Notes: generated from the letters alone by a model not told the origin. DNA of 64,000 bases from Massilia sp. BSC265 (GCF_000740675.1 NZ_JPXI01000037.1:248001-312000); one strand, 5' to 3'. Shown: positions 31,411 to 39,961, counted from the first letter of the stretch. Numbers and translations: made by a program.

Positions 31411-32526
31411 ATGCAAGTCGTGAAACACCCGATCGCCGTCGATGAGAACGTCGCCACCGCCTACCTGACCTCTTTGCACTACGGCAGTCCGGGCGCCGGT
31501 AAAAAGGTGTACATCCAGGCCGCCGTCCACGCCGACGAGGTGCCGGCCATGCTGGTGGCGCACTTCCTGCGCCAGGAGCTGGAGCGCCTCGACGGCGAAG
31601 GCCGGATCAAGGGCGAGGTCATCCTGGTTCCGGCGGCCAATCCGCTGGGCCTGTCGCAGGTCATCCACGGCGCACCCTTCGGCCGCTACCACCTGAGCAC
31701 CGGCATCAACTTCAACCGCCTGTACAAGCACGTGGCGGACGATCTCAAGAAGTCGCTCGAAGGCAAGCTTGGCAGTGACGTGGACGCCAACGTCGCCCTC
31801 ATCCGCGAGGAGGCGCGCCGCCACGTGGGCCTGTGGGAACCGAAGGACGACGCCGAGACGCTCAAGAAGACCCTGCTGTCGATGGCGATCGACGCCGATA
31901 TCGTGCTCGACCTGCACTGCGATAACGAAGCGCTGATGCACATGTACACCGGCACCCCGCTGGTGGAAAGCGTGGAGCCGCTGATGGCCCTGCTCGGTGC
32001 GCGTGTGCTGCTGGTAGCCAAGGCCTCCGGTGGCGAAGCCTTCGATGAAGCCTGCAGCCGCCTGTGGTGGGACCTGGCCGACCATTTCGAGGGCACGGCG
32101 ATTCCGCCCTCCTGCATCGCCGTGACGGTCGAGCTGCGCGGCGAGAACGACGTGCGCTACGACTACGCGCGCCAGGACGCCGGCGCCCTGCTGCAGTACC
32201 TGGGGCACGCCGGCGTGCTCGACATCCCGCTCGCGCCGCTGCTTGATGCGCCCTGCCGCGCGACGCCGCTGAATGCCGTCGAGCCGCTGTCCGCGCCGCA
32301 TGCCGGGGTACTGGTCTTCCACAAGAAGCTGGGCGACCTGGTCGAAGCGGGCGAGCCGGTGGCGGACATCGTCAATCCGGTCAGCGGCCAGGTGAGCACC
32401 TTGTGCGCCGAACACGCCGGGCTGCTGTTCGCGAGCACGGCGCACCGGCACCTGCTGCGTGGGATGCATGTGTGCAAGATCGCCGGGACCGAATCATTTC
32501 GTACCGGCGACCTGCTCTCTTCCTGA
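31411..32526 (+). CDS. Succinylglutamate desuccinylase/aspartoacylase-family carboxypeptidase
   Basis: A 371-residue M14-like zinc hydrolase. The metal-binding motif is VHADEVPAML (His and Glu) with the third ligand in LDLHCDNEAL. A Glu in AVTVELRGEN is a likely general base. A C-terminal beta-rich segment (HAGVLVFHKKLGDLVEAGEPVADIVNP) resembles a lipoyl/biotinyl-type barrel, as seen in this group. Substrate is unknown, probably an N-acyl amino acid or deacylated ectoine-type compound. The 3' end overlaps the convergent membrane-protein gene by 33 bp. Confidence 0.87.
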   Translation: MQVVKHPIAVDENVATAYLTSLHYGSPGAGKKVYIQAAVHADEVPAMLVAHFLRQELERLDGEGRIKGEVILVPAANPLGLSQVIHGAPFGRYHLSTGINFNRLYKHVADDLKKSLEGKLGSDVDANVALIREEARRHVGLWEPKDDAETLKKTLLSMAIDADIVLDLHCDNEALMHMYTGTPLVESVEPLMALLGARVLLVAKASGGEAFDEACSRLWWDLADHFEGTAIPPSCIAVTVELRGENDVRYDYARQDAGALLQYLGHAGVLDIPLAPLLDAPCRATPLNAVEPLSAPHAGVLVFHKKLGDLVEAGEPVADIVNPVSGQVSTLCAEHAGLLFASTAHRHLLRGMHVCKIAGTESFRTGDLLSS

Positions 32527-33168
32527 TGTCGGTGCCAGGGCGGCTGCGACACCCAAGAAGGCGAGCGCCGGCAGCATCCATGGCAGCGGCGCCCGCAATT
32601 CCATGAGCGTGGCGCTGCTGGCCGCACACCACAGGAGTGGAATGATCCACAGCGGCCAGGGCGCGCGCCAGAACAGCAGGGCGCCGAGCGTTGCGGCGAC
32701 CGTCGGATCGGGCGCCAGGCCGAACATTTCGGCCTGCCACCAACTGCGCCCGTTCGACGGTGCCAGCGCCGGAAAGACGACCAGGGCGACGAGGACGATG
32801 AGGATCGCGATCCTGTTTGCACGGCCGGTGGAGGGCGGCGCCTGCTTGCGCAAGGCCATCCATCCCAGCAGCCCGGCCTGGATCGAGAAGCCCGCCGCGA
32901 AATACGGTGCGCCGGTATGGATGTCGGCATAGCGCTGCAGGTGGTAGGCCCAGGCCACGCACAGCCAGGATATGCCCAGTAATAAAAACGCCATTTGTGG
33001 GCCGGCCGGGCGTGCCCGCAACATGCGGACCACGATGGCTGTGCCCGCTGTGAACGCCAACAGGTGAAGCGGCCACAGCTCGCGGTTCATCAATTCGAAC
33101 TGGCGGTAATAGGTTCGCGCCGAGAACATCAGGAAATCAGACAGCGAATAGGTCCACCATTCGCTCAT
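32494..33168 (-). CDS. Multi-pass membrane protein, resembles DUF6064
   Basis: A 224-residue protein with about seven hydrophobic segments. The start MSEWWTYSLSDFLMFSARTYYRQFELMNRELWP fits what I recall of DUF6064 proteins; confidence in that family is moderate. Its ATG overlaps the stop of the aldo/keto reductase gene in an ATGA arrangement, so translation is coupled. The pairing suggests a shared process at the membrane, but no function can be stated. Confidence 0.75.
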   Translation of the reverse strand: MSEWWTYSLSDFLMFSARTYYRQFELMNRELWPLHLLAFTAGTAIVVRMLRARPAGPQMAFLLLGISWLCVAWAYHLQRYADIHTGAPYFAAGFSIQAGLLGWMALRKQAPPSTGRANRIAILIVLVALVVFPALAPSNGRSWWQAEMFGLAPDPTVAATLGALLFWRAPWPLWIIPLLWCAASSATLMELRAPLPWMLPALAFLGVAAALAPTSGREQVAGTK

Positions 33169-34088
33169 GCCAGCCTTTCGACGTCCTGGATGATGCGGCG
33201 GCGCAGCGCCTCGTCCGGCAGCGGGCCGGTCGCGGCCAGCATGTTCTCGCGCACGTGGACGACACTGGAAGTGGCCGGGATCGCGCAGGTCACGCTCGGG
33301 TGCGCGACGATGAACTTGAGCAGCGCCTGCGCCCAGCTGGTGCAGCCGATCTCCGCCGCCCAACCGGGCAGGCGCTTGCCGGCCAACGCCTGTGTGAGGT
33401 CGCCCTGACGGAAGGGCCGGTTGACGATCACGCCGATGCGCCGCTCGCGCGCCAGCGGCAGGATGCGCTGCTCCACTTCGCGATCCAGCACGTTGTACGA
33501 GACCTGCACGAAGTCGATCGGCTGGCTGGCCATGATTTTCTCGATCTCGCCATGCCGGCGCCCTTCGGAGGTGGTGATGCCGACGTAGCGCAGCCGCCCT
33601 TCGCGCTTCATCCGCAGCAGCATGGGCAGGTGCGCCTCCCAGGCCAACAGGTTGTGCACTTGTAAAAGGTCGAAGCGCGGGACCTGCCACAGGCGGCGCG
33701 AGGCCTCGGCCTGTGCCGGTCCTTGTGCACCTGCACCGATCCACACCTTGTCCGCCGAGAACAGTTGCGCAGGCTTGAGCTTGCCCACGGCTTCCCCGAT
33801 CACCTCCTGCGCCGAGCCGTACATGGGTGAGGAATCGATGAGCCGGCCGCCGCTGGCGAAGAACTGGCGCATGACCGCAAGGCACTCGGCGCGGGCCACG
33901 GGATCGCGGCCGACGTTGAAGGTGATCCAACTGCCCAGCCCGACCGCCGGCAGCTGCTCGCCGGAAGAGGGAATGGCGCGCGTCAATATCGCCGGCCGAC
34001 CTTTGACGTTGGGCTGAGCGTGGGCGAAGGCCGGCAAGGCCAGCAGCGACGCGAGCAGGCGGCGGCGCGATCGGGAGACAACAGGCAT
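33165..34088 (-). CDS. Exported aldo/keto reductase
   Basis: The start at MPVVSRSRRRLLASLLALPAFAHA follows SD AGGAG. The N-terminus has a twin-arginine-like SRSRRRLLAS and a hydrophobic stretch, so the enzyme is probably exported by Tat; length 307 residues. AKR catalytic residues are visible: Asp and Tyr in LIDSSPMYGSA, Lys in SADKVWIGAGA, His in LLQVHNLLAW. The barrel continues with FVQVSYNVLDREVEQRILPLA and IPATSSVVHVRENM. Substrate is unknown. It is coupled to the membrane-protein gene downstream. Confidence 0.87.
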   Translation of the reverse strand: MPVVSRSRRRLLASLLALPAFAHAQPNVKGRPAILTRAIPSSGEQLPAVGLGSWITFNVGRDPVARAECLAVMRQFFASGGRLIDSSPMYGSAQEVIGEAVGKLKPAQLFSADKVWIGAGAQGPAQAEASRRLWQVPRFDLLQVHNLLAWEAHLPMLLRMKREGRLRYVGITTSEGRRHGEIEKIMASQPIDFVQVSYNVLDREVEQRILPLARERRIGVIVNRPFRQGDLTQALAGKRLPGWAAEIGCTSWAQALLKFIVAHPSVTCAIPATSSVVHVRENMLAATGPLPDEALRRRIIQDVERLA

Positions 34089-34191
34089 GCGGGCGCTCCT
34101 GGTTGGACGGGACGAGTAGCATCGAGCATACCGCGCCGGCGCCGGGCGCGGCGCATCGTCGAGCCGGCGCGTTTCGCCCGGAGAAAACGCC

Positions 34192-35472
34192 ATGCGGCCC
34201 TGTCTTCGCACCTGCCTGCCTGTCATCGTCGTGCTGCTGGCCTGCATGCCGGTCCTGTCCGCGCCTGGCAACAATCCGGTTTCCTGGCTACCCGTGGTGG
34301 AAATCGCCAGCGGCGGAGGCACCAAAGGCCCGTGGCGCCAGAATGATTCGCGCTACGACTACGTGGACGACGGCACCGTCGCCTTCATGCCGGGCGGCCG
34401 CCTGGCCACCGCCTGGGTCGACCAGCGCCGCAAGGAAGTCCTGCTGCAGGCGTTCGAACCGGACGGTCGCGCGGGCGGCCCACCGGTCGATGTCTCGCGC
34501 AGCCCGGCTACCTTTTCCTGGATGCCGCGCATCGCGGCGGGCGGCTCCGATACCCTGCACGTGCTTTGGCAGGAGATCATCTTCTCGGGCGGATCGCATG
34601 GGGGCGACATCCTGTATGCACGCTCCCTCGATGGCGGCCGCAGCTTTTCGCCACCCGCCAACCTTTCACGCTCGCTCGGCGGCGACGGCAAGGGGCGCCT
34701 GGACCGGGATACCTGGTCAAACGGCAGCCTGGACCTGGCCGTGGGCCCGGACGGCAAGGTTTATGTGGCGTGGACCGAATACGACGGCGCCCTGTGGCTG
34801 GCACGCTCGCGCGACGGCGGGCGCAGCTTCACGCCGCCCCAGCGGATTGCCGGCGATGACGCCCGTCCGGCGCGGGGGCCGTCGCTAGCCCTCGGCAACG
34901 GCACCACGGTCTACCTTGCCTGGACGGTCGGCGAAGACCCCGATGCCGACATCCGCGTGAGCCGCTCGCCGGACGGTGGCGCCAGCTTCGCGCCGCCGGT
35001 CCTGGTCGGCGCCAGGGCGGCGCGGGCCGATGCGCCGCGCCTGGCGCTCGACCGCCACCAACGGCTGCATCTCGTCTATATGGAGCAGGCGGGAAAGCTG
35101 CCGGCTGCGATCCGCCATGCGCGCTCGGAAGGTCTGGAGCTGGCGTTCGGCTCGCCGCGCACCGTGTCGGCCGGCGACGAGGCGGCAAAGGCTCCACACT
35201 TGGCAGCCGATGCACAGGGCCGTGTCCACATTGCATGGGAGTCGGCACAGGGACTACGCCACACCTGGGATGCCGGCGCCGGCTTCGTCGCCCCGGTCAC
35301 GGTGCCGCACAGCGGACCGGATGCGGGAAGCCGCATGGGCAGCCAGCAAGGCCTGCTCGGCAAGAAGCTCGCGGCCGGCGACGGGATGGTCGCGCTCACC
35401 AACAGCAGCCTCGCGCCCGGCCGCGGCAGCCGGGCGTGGCTGATGCGCGGGCGCCTGCCCCATCCCCGTTGA
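34192..35472 (+). CDS. Exported BNR/Asp-box repeat protein (sialidase-like propeller)
   Basis: A signal peptide (about residues 1-23, ending near PVLSAPG) precedes a 426-residue beta-propeller-like protein. Three Asp-box repeats of the form S-x-DGG-x-SF are clear: SLDGGRSFSPP, SRDGGRSFTPP and SPDGGASFAPP, each followed by a strand motif such as VYVAWTEYDG or LHLVYMEQAG. These occur in sialidases and other glycan-binding proteins. The sialidase catalytic Arg triad could not be confirmed, so enzyme activity is not claimed. Confidence 0.85.
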   Translation: MRPCLRTCLPVIVVLLACMPVLSAPGNNPVSWLPVVEIASGGGTKGPWRQNDSRYDYVDDGTVAFMPGGRLATAWVDQRRKEVLLQAFEPDGRAGGPPVDVSRSPATFSWMPRIAAGGSDTLHVLWQEIIFSGGSHGGDILYARSLDGGRSFSPPANLSRSLGGDGKGRLDRDTWSNGSLDLAVGPDGKVYVAWTEYDGALWLARSRDGGRSFTPPQRIAGDDARPARGPSLALGNGTTVYLAWTVGEDPDADIRVSRSPDGGASFAPPVLVGARAARADAPRLALDRHQRLHLVYMEQAGKLPAAIRHARSEGLELAFGSPRTVSAGDEAAKAPHLAADAQGRVHIAWESAQGLRHTWDAGAGFVAPVTVPHSGPDAGSRMGSQQGLLGKKLAAGDGMVALTNSSLAPGRGSRAWLMRGRLPHPR

Positions 35473-35481
35473 GGAAGCCGC

Positions 35482-35820
35482 TCAGCCCTTGTCCCTTGAG
35501 GCAGGAGACACCCCCAGCGGGGTGGCGCGCACGGCGACGAACTCCCATCCGTCCGCCACTGGGCGCACCAGGGCGAAGGTGAAGAACTCGCGCAGGACGC
35601 GCCTGCCCTGCGCGCCGTCGGGCATCTCGATCGATACCGCGCTGTCGACGGCGAACATCTCGCCGAGCGGTTCGATGCGCTTGACCACCGTCCGGTGCGT
35701 CATCCCTTCCGGCAGGCCGGCGAAGGATTTCGTGAAGTGCGCCAGGATCTCGGGCCGCCCCTTGAGCCGGATCGCGCCGCCGATGCTGGAGGTGGCGTCC
35801 GGTGCATACAGTGCCGTCAT
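35482..35820 (-). pseudogene. Truncated NTF2/SnoaL-like protein (N-terminus missing)
   Basis: The frame starts MTALYAPDATSSIGG, which in intact NTF2-like proteins is preceded by 20-30 residues of the first helix (pattern AW---D---). The bases immediately upstream instead belong to a LytTR-domain relic read on the other strand. The remaining 112 residues (FTKSFAGLPEGMTHRTV, MFAVDSAVSIEM, GWEFVAVRATPLG) cover most of the cone fold. It could still be translated, but it looks cut by a rearrangement at about 35820. Confidence 0.6.
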
Positions 35821-35822
35821 GC

Positions 35823-36003
35823 CTGGACGAGCTGGGAAGCGAGGCCGGGATGCAGGTACACCGCAGCTGGTGGGTAGCGCACGGGGGTCGAAGCGATACG
35901 GCGCGACGCTGGCCGGACGGTGCTGATACTGAAGAATGGACTGGAAGTGCCGGTCAGCCGGACTTACCAGGCTGCGGTGCGTGACAAGCTGGCCTTGCCA
36001 TAG
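35823..36003 (+). pseudogene. Relic of a LytTR-type DNA-binding domain, frameshifted
   Basis: One frame gives LDELGSEAGMQVHRSWWVAHG; after a +1 shift in the G5 run 35883-35887 the next frame gives VEAIRRDAGRTVLILKNG, then LEVPVSRTYQAAVRDKLALP and a stop. QVHRSWWV and VPVSRTY are LytTR hallmarks (response regulators of the AlgR/LytR type). Everything upstream of the domain is missing, so this is a doubly damaged remnant sharing its break point with the truncated SnoaL-like frame. Confidence 0.75.
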
Positions 36004-36019
36004 GCGGAATCCTGAAGAC

Positions 36020-36093
36020 TGGAGCGGGTGAAGGGAATCGAACCCTCGTCGTAAGCTTGGGAAGCTTCTGCTCTACCATTGAGCTACACCCGC
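36020..36093 (-). tRNA. tRNA-Gly (anticodon CCC)
   Basis: A full cloverleaf reads on the minus strand: acceptor GCGGGTG/CACCCGC, D arm GCTC...GAGC, anticodon loop TTCCCAA (CCC), T arm with GGTTCGATTCC, discriminator T and an encoded CCA. It is close to the E. coli glyU tRNA as I remember it. The last pair of the anticodon stem seems mismatched. Confidence 0.96.
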
Positions 36094-36343
36094 AGCAGGA
36101 TTGTTATTTTACGCGGTTTTGCATCTGTTGACATATTCCAATTTAAACAGAAAGCATGGCCAGCACCTTCACTGTAGCGTGCTCGAGATTGCTTGGCCAG
36201 GGCTCGGGGCACATCTCCTGTCACAGGCCGGTCGGCCGCAACTAAAAATTGCATTTTCAGAAAAACCGTGTGAAGATATCTTTATAAAATATTAATCTGG
36301 ACCGGTTCTTTTGACTGGCCGGTATCGCATTCGGGGGATGGAC
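36094..36343. other. AT-rich gap between tRNA-Gly and the caspase operon
   Basis: No convincing gene is present. The segment is much richer in A and T than the surroundings, particularly 36240-36300, where TATAAAATATTAAT could supply a -10 region for the operon. No copy of the tRNA 3' end (as an integration site) was found in it. Confidence 0.5.
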
Positions 36344-38041
36344 ATGACGCGTGCGGCAGTGCTGATTGGGGTAGCGAAAACGGGCGGCTTGCCGCAGCTG
36401 AGCGATGCCGTCGGGGGTGCCGAACGCATGAAGTCCTGGGCCATGCAGCATGGCTTTGCGGCCGAAGACCTGCATCTGATCACCGACAAGGATGGGCCGG
36501 TGAAGATTGCGGCGATCCAGCAAACGATCCATGCACTGGTTGACAGCGGAACCGTCGAACAGTTGATCGTTTACTTTGCCGGACATGGCGTGAACATCGG
36601 GCTCAGCGAATACTGGCTGCTCTCCGGCGCGCCGGTCGACGACACCGCGGCCATCAATCTCGAAGCGAGCGCCGCGCTCGCCCGCAGGGCCGGCATTCCC
36701 CACGTGGTCTTCATTTCCGACGCATGCCGGACGCCGGCCTCCACCATCCAGGCGCAGGGCATCCGGGGCAGTGCACTCTTTCCGAACGACCCGGTTTCCG
36801 GGCCGGAGCAGGAGGTCGATATCTTTTTCGCGGCAACCCTGGGCCGGCCCGCCCTCGAACTTGGGGAAACGCCGTTTTCCAAAACGGAATACCGCGCCAT
36901 CTATACGGACGCCTTCCTGGACGGCGTGAGCGGCAAGCTGCCCACGGCCCTGGCTCCGGAAGCGCAAGACGTCCTCGTGGTGCGTCCACGACGCCTGAAA
37001 GCCTGCCTGTCTTCCGAGATTCCCCGGCGCTTCGCGGAAAAGGGGTTTGTCGGCACCATCCCTCCGATTCCCGACGCCCGCATTACTTCCGGCGACCAGG
37101 CATGGCTGGCACGGTTCACCGGCGCACACCCTCCCCCGCTCGGCGCCCCGGTGCCGGAAGCACCCGGTACAGGTGCTCCCGATGTGCTGAATGTCGACGT
37201 GCATGAACTGCTGCGCAGAGTACAACATACTTACACCACGCGCCGCGGACGCACGCGCGGCCCCGAGAAGCATGGAGACCTGCCCTTCCCGGACGTTTTC
37301 GACGACCGGCGCGGCTGGAGAAATTTTACCGATGCCGTGATCGGCGTCGAGGGAGCACGGATCATCGACTGCCTGCCGCGGACCGCCAGGATCGATTCGG
37401 CCGGACAGCGGATCGTGGTCGCGATGGAGGAACAGGTTCGCAGTGTCTTGCTGGTCCTGGCCGACGGCAGCAGCTTCGTTCTCCCTGTCATACGCGGCCA
37501 TACCATCAGGGTCCGGGTGATGGACGGCGAATTGATGGATCTGATGTACCTGCCATGGGGCGACCAGGCACGGCCCGACTGGACCCGTCGTGCCAGACTG
37601 CTGACCCTGGCCCATGGAAAGGTGGCGCTGGCCGCCCAGACCGGCACCCTCACGCTCGAGGAAGATACCGTGCAAAGGATCATCGCGCAGATGGGCGAGC
37701 CCGACGGCGCCGATCCGGCCCTTGCACTGTATGCGGCCTATGCGCTGCACCGCCAGTACCTGCGCGAACCACTACGGGAACTGCACCGCTTGCTCTATGC
37801 ACAGTACGGATTCTCCTTCTTCGATATCGCACTGCTGGCGGTGGTTGACGAGATGCCGTCTCCAGATTCCCTTCCCCAGTTTCCTTTGATGAGCCAGGGC
37901 TGGCCCTTGCTGCAAATACATGGCAGCACGGTGCCGGACTTCCTGGTCGAGCTCCAGCGGCACCTGATGCCGTCCATGTGGTCACAGTTCAGTCCAGAAG
38001 GCACGGCCCTGTTATATCCCCACTTTTCCAAAGGAGAGTAA
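36344..38041 (+). CDS. Caspase-family (C14) protease with large uncharacterised C-terminal half
   Basis: The start at MTRAAVLIGVAKTGG has SD GGGGG 6 nt upstream; an in-frame ATG six bases earlier sits too close to it. Length 565 residues. Residues 1-260 form a caspase p20-like domain: a first beta strand AAVLIGV, catalytic His81 in VYFAGHGVN and catalytic Cys128 in FISDACRTP (Asp two before Cys, as in metacaspases). A Pro-rich linker follows at 261-281. Then comes a beta-rich segment (about 325-405) and a helical C-terminal domain (about 440-565, ALYAAYALHRQYL, FFDIALLAV, FPLMSQGWPLL) that I do not recognise. The next gene starts within 2 bp. A protease-effector pair is the natural inference. 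Confidence 0.87.
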   Translation: MTRAAVLIGVAKTGGLPQLSDAVGGAERMKSWAMQHGFAAEDLHLITDKDGPVKIAAIQQTIHALVDSGTVEQLIVYFAGHGVNIGLSEYWLLSGAPVDDTAAINLEASAALARRAGIPHVVFISDACRTPASTIQAQGIRGSALFPNDPVSGPEQEVDIFFAATLGRPALELGETPFSKTEYRAIYTDAFLDGVSGKLPTALAPEAQDVLVVRPRRLKACLSSEIPRRFAEKGFVGTIPPIPDARITSGDQAWLARFTGAHPPPLGAPVPEAPGTGAPDVLNVDVHELLRRVQHTYTTRRGRTRGPEKHGDLPFPDVFDDRRGWRNFTDAVIGVEGARIIDCLPRTARIDSAGQRIVVAMEEQVRSVLLVLADGSSFVLPVIRGHTIRVRVMDGELMDLMYLPWGDQARPDWTRRARLLTLAHGKVALAAQTGTLTLEEDTVQRIIAQMGEPDGADPALALYAAYALHRQYLREPLRELHRLLYAQYGFSFFDIALLAVVDEMPSPDSLPQFPLMSQGWPLLQIHGSTVPDFLVELQRHLMPSMWSQFSPEGTALLYPHFSKGE

Positions 38042-38042
38042 A

Positions 38043-38924
38043 TTGAACAGGCAACTCGTTTTCGTACACGGACGCGCACAGGAAGGCAAGGATTCGCTTG
38101 GCCTGAAGCAGGAATGGATCGCAGCCTGGGCCAAGGGATTGGCCAAGCATGGCCTTCAATTGCCCATCGCCGAAACGGATATCCGCTTTCCCTACTATGG
38201 CGACACGCTGGCCCAGATGACGGAGGGGAAGTCGGCCGACGAAGCCGCAAGGATCATCGTCCGCGGGGAACTCGACCAGGAAGAGCAATCCTTCATCCGC
38301 GATTACCTGGAGCAGGTGCAGGCTGCCACCGGGATCACGGATGAGGAAATACTGCAGGAAATGTCGCCCGAAGCACGTGAACGTGGCGTCCTGAACTGGG
38401 GCTGGGTACAGGCATTGCTCGAAGTGGTCGACCGGCACGTCCCCATGGCGAGTGCCGCCACCGTGGCCCTGTTCACGCAGGACACCTTCCGTTACCTGCA
38501 TAACGTCACTATCCGAAACACCATGAACGACGGCGTACGCGCAGCGTTTGCAGAACAAAGGGAAACGGTCGTCGTCGGTCACTCGCTCGGTAGCGTGATC
38601 GCCTACAACGTCTTGCGCCATCAGGACAACGCCGGCTTGAAGGTCCCCTTGTTCGTCACGCTCGGTTCGCCACTCGGCATCAATGTCATCCGCAAGTCGC
38701 TCAGGCCGATCGGTCACCCGGGCCCTGTCGGCACATGGTTCAACGCCATGGATGAACGCGACGTGGTTGCCCTTTTCCCTTTGGTCAAGCCGCACTTTGG
38801 CATTGTGCCGGCCATCGAAAACAAGGTCGATGTCGACAACGATACCGTCAACCGGCACGGCATCAGCGGCTACCTGAGCGATCCCGAGGTCGCGCGGCGG
38901 ATTTACGACGCGCTGGTTTCCTGA
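38043..38924 (+). CDS. Alpha/beta hydrolase paired with the caspase-like protease
   Basis: Translation starts at TTG, one base after the caspase gene stop; SD AAGGAGAG lies inside that gene's end, so the two are coupled. Length 293 residues. LVFVHGRAQ is the oxyanion strand, the nucleophile Ser181 is in VVGHSLGSVIAY, an Asp candidate is in NAMDERDVVA (Asp240) and His272 is in NRHGISGYLSDP. Residues 55-165 are an inserted helical lid. This is a lipase/esterase-like arrangement, as in effector hydrolases of bacterial conflict systems; actual substrate is unknown. It is cytoplasmic, with no signal peptide. Confidence 0.88.
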   Translation: MNRQLVFVHGRAQEGKDSLGLKQEWIAAWAKGLAKHGLQLPIAETDIRFPYYGDTLAQMTEGKSADEAARIIVRGELDQEEQSFIRDYLEQVQAATGITDEEILQEMSPEARERGVLNWGWVQALLEVVDRHVPMASAATVALFTQDTFRYLHNVTIRNTMNDGVRAAFAEQRETVVVGHSLGSVIAYNVLRHQDNAGLKVPLFVTLGSPLGINVIRKSLRPIGHPGPVGTWFNAMDERDVVALFPLVKPHFGIVPAIENKVDVDNDTVNRHGISGYLSDPEVARRIYDALVS

Positions 38925-38929
38925 CAGCC

Positions 38930-39961
38930 CTATTCCGGCTGCTCGACCGTATAGCCCTTCGCGGCCAGCGCGGCCATCAGTCCCTGCGGATCGAGCAGGT
39001 CTCTCATCGACAAGACCGCGAAGGTCGAGGTGTTCCTGGCTAGCGCGGCTTCCGCGTTGGCCAGCCACATGGCACGGTGGCGCTCTTCCGCCCCCTGGAA
39101 GGCCGGGTGGTCGCGCAGCACGGCGCTGTTGCGGATCGCGTTGCTGCAGCTTTCCTGTTCGTTGAAGTCGAGTTTGCGGATTGCGTCGATATCCCCCTTG
39201 GCCCAGGCATTGGCGCGCACCCGCATCGCATCGATGTCGGTTTCCAGGCGTTTCAAGGTGTTTGAAAAGCAGGCCACGTCGTCGAGCGGCGACTTCTTGA
39301 ATTCCTTGATCAGCTGGCGCGGATTATCCACTTTCAGTTCATGGACCGTCCTGGTCACCTTGAGCTTCTTCTGCTCGACGATCTTCTCGACCTGCTTGCG
39401 CACATCCGTGCTGGAGGTCAGGCCGGCCTGCTTCAGCGCGGCGCTGAACAGTTCATTGGCCACGAAGAGCGGCCGGTCGCGCTCCTTGTTCTTGGGCAGG
39501 TATTTTTCCTTGAGCGGCAGCCAGCGCGCGTAGACCTCGGCCGGCAGGACATCGCGCAGCGTGGCGTCGTCCGGGTTCCTGTTGATGCCGATGAGGCTGG
39601 GCAGCGCCAGCGCGACCTGGAAATAGGACGTCTCGACCTTGCTGATCGGCGGCGCCAGGTATTCCTGCGAGCGCCCGATGACGGCTTCGACCTCGTGCGA
39701 GCGCCAGTCCATCTTGATGGGCAGCGGCGAATAGGTCCCGAAGATCCACAGCACGTGGTCGTCCTTCGACACCTTCCACATGCCGGGGCCCGGCTTCTGG
39801 CCGACGACGAGGATCTGTTCCGGCGCGGCCGGCGGCTCGTCGGCTGGAGCGGAAACCGAAGACGCTACGGCTGCATCGTTGGTCTGGGCAAGCGCTCGAG
39901 GCGAATACAGCGCTGCGCACAGGGCCAGGCACAGCGCCGGAAGAATCGCGAATTGGAGCAT
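38930..39961 (-). CDS. TraB/GumN-family exported protein
   Basis: A signal peptide (LALCAALYSPRALAQ) opens this 343-residue protein. The TraB/GumN beginning GPGMWKVSKDDHVLWIFGTYSPLP matches the family pattern in which a GxHxxG motif is usual, but here the His is replaced: GTYSPLP. The end, TFAVLSMRDLLDPQGLMAALAAKGYTVEQPE, is close to the classic GGxHLxGxxGLxxxLxxxGY region, also lacking the His (VLSMRDLL). Loss of both motif histidines suggests a non-catalytic member. It is convergent with the hydrolase, 5 bp apart. Confidence 0.83.
   Translation of the reverse strand: MLQFAILPALCLALCAALYSPRALAQTNDAAVASSVSAPADEPPAAPEQILVVGQKPGPGMWKVSKDDHVLWIFGTYSPLPIKMDWRSHEVEAVIGRSQEYLAPPISKVETSYFQVALALPSLIGINRNPDDATLRDVLPAEVYARWLPLKEKYLPKNKERDRPLFVANELFSAALKQAGLTSSTDVRKQVEKIVEQKKLKVTRTVHELKVDNPRQLIKEFKKSPLDDVACFSNTLKRLETDIDAMRVRANAWAKGDIDAIRKLDFNEQESCSNAIRNSAVLRDHPAFQGAEERHRAMWLANAEAALARNTSTFAVLSMRDLLDPQGLMAALAAKGYTVEQPE

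Noticed and set aside
34192-35472. True sialidase
   Set aside because: Asp-box repeats are present, but the catalytic Arg triad, Tyr and Asp of sialidases could not be placed.
36020-36343. tRNA-Gly as an attachment site of an integrated island
   Set aside because: No second copy of the tRNA 3' end and no integrase are visible in the window; the accessory look rests on relics and AT content only.
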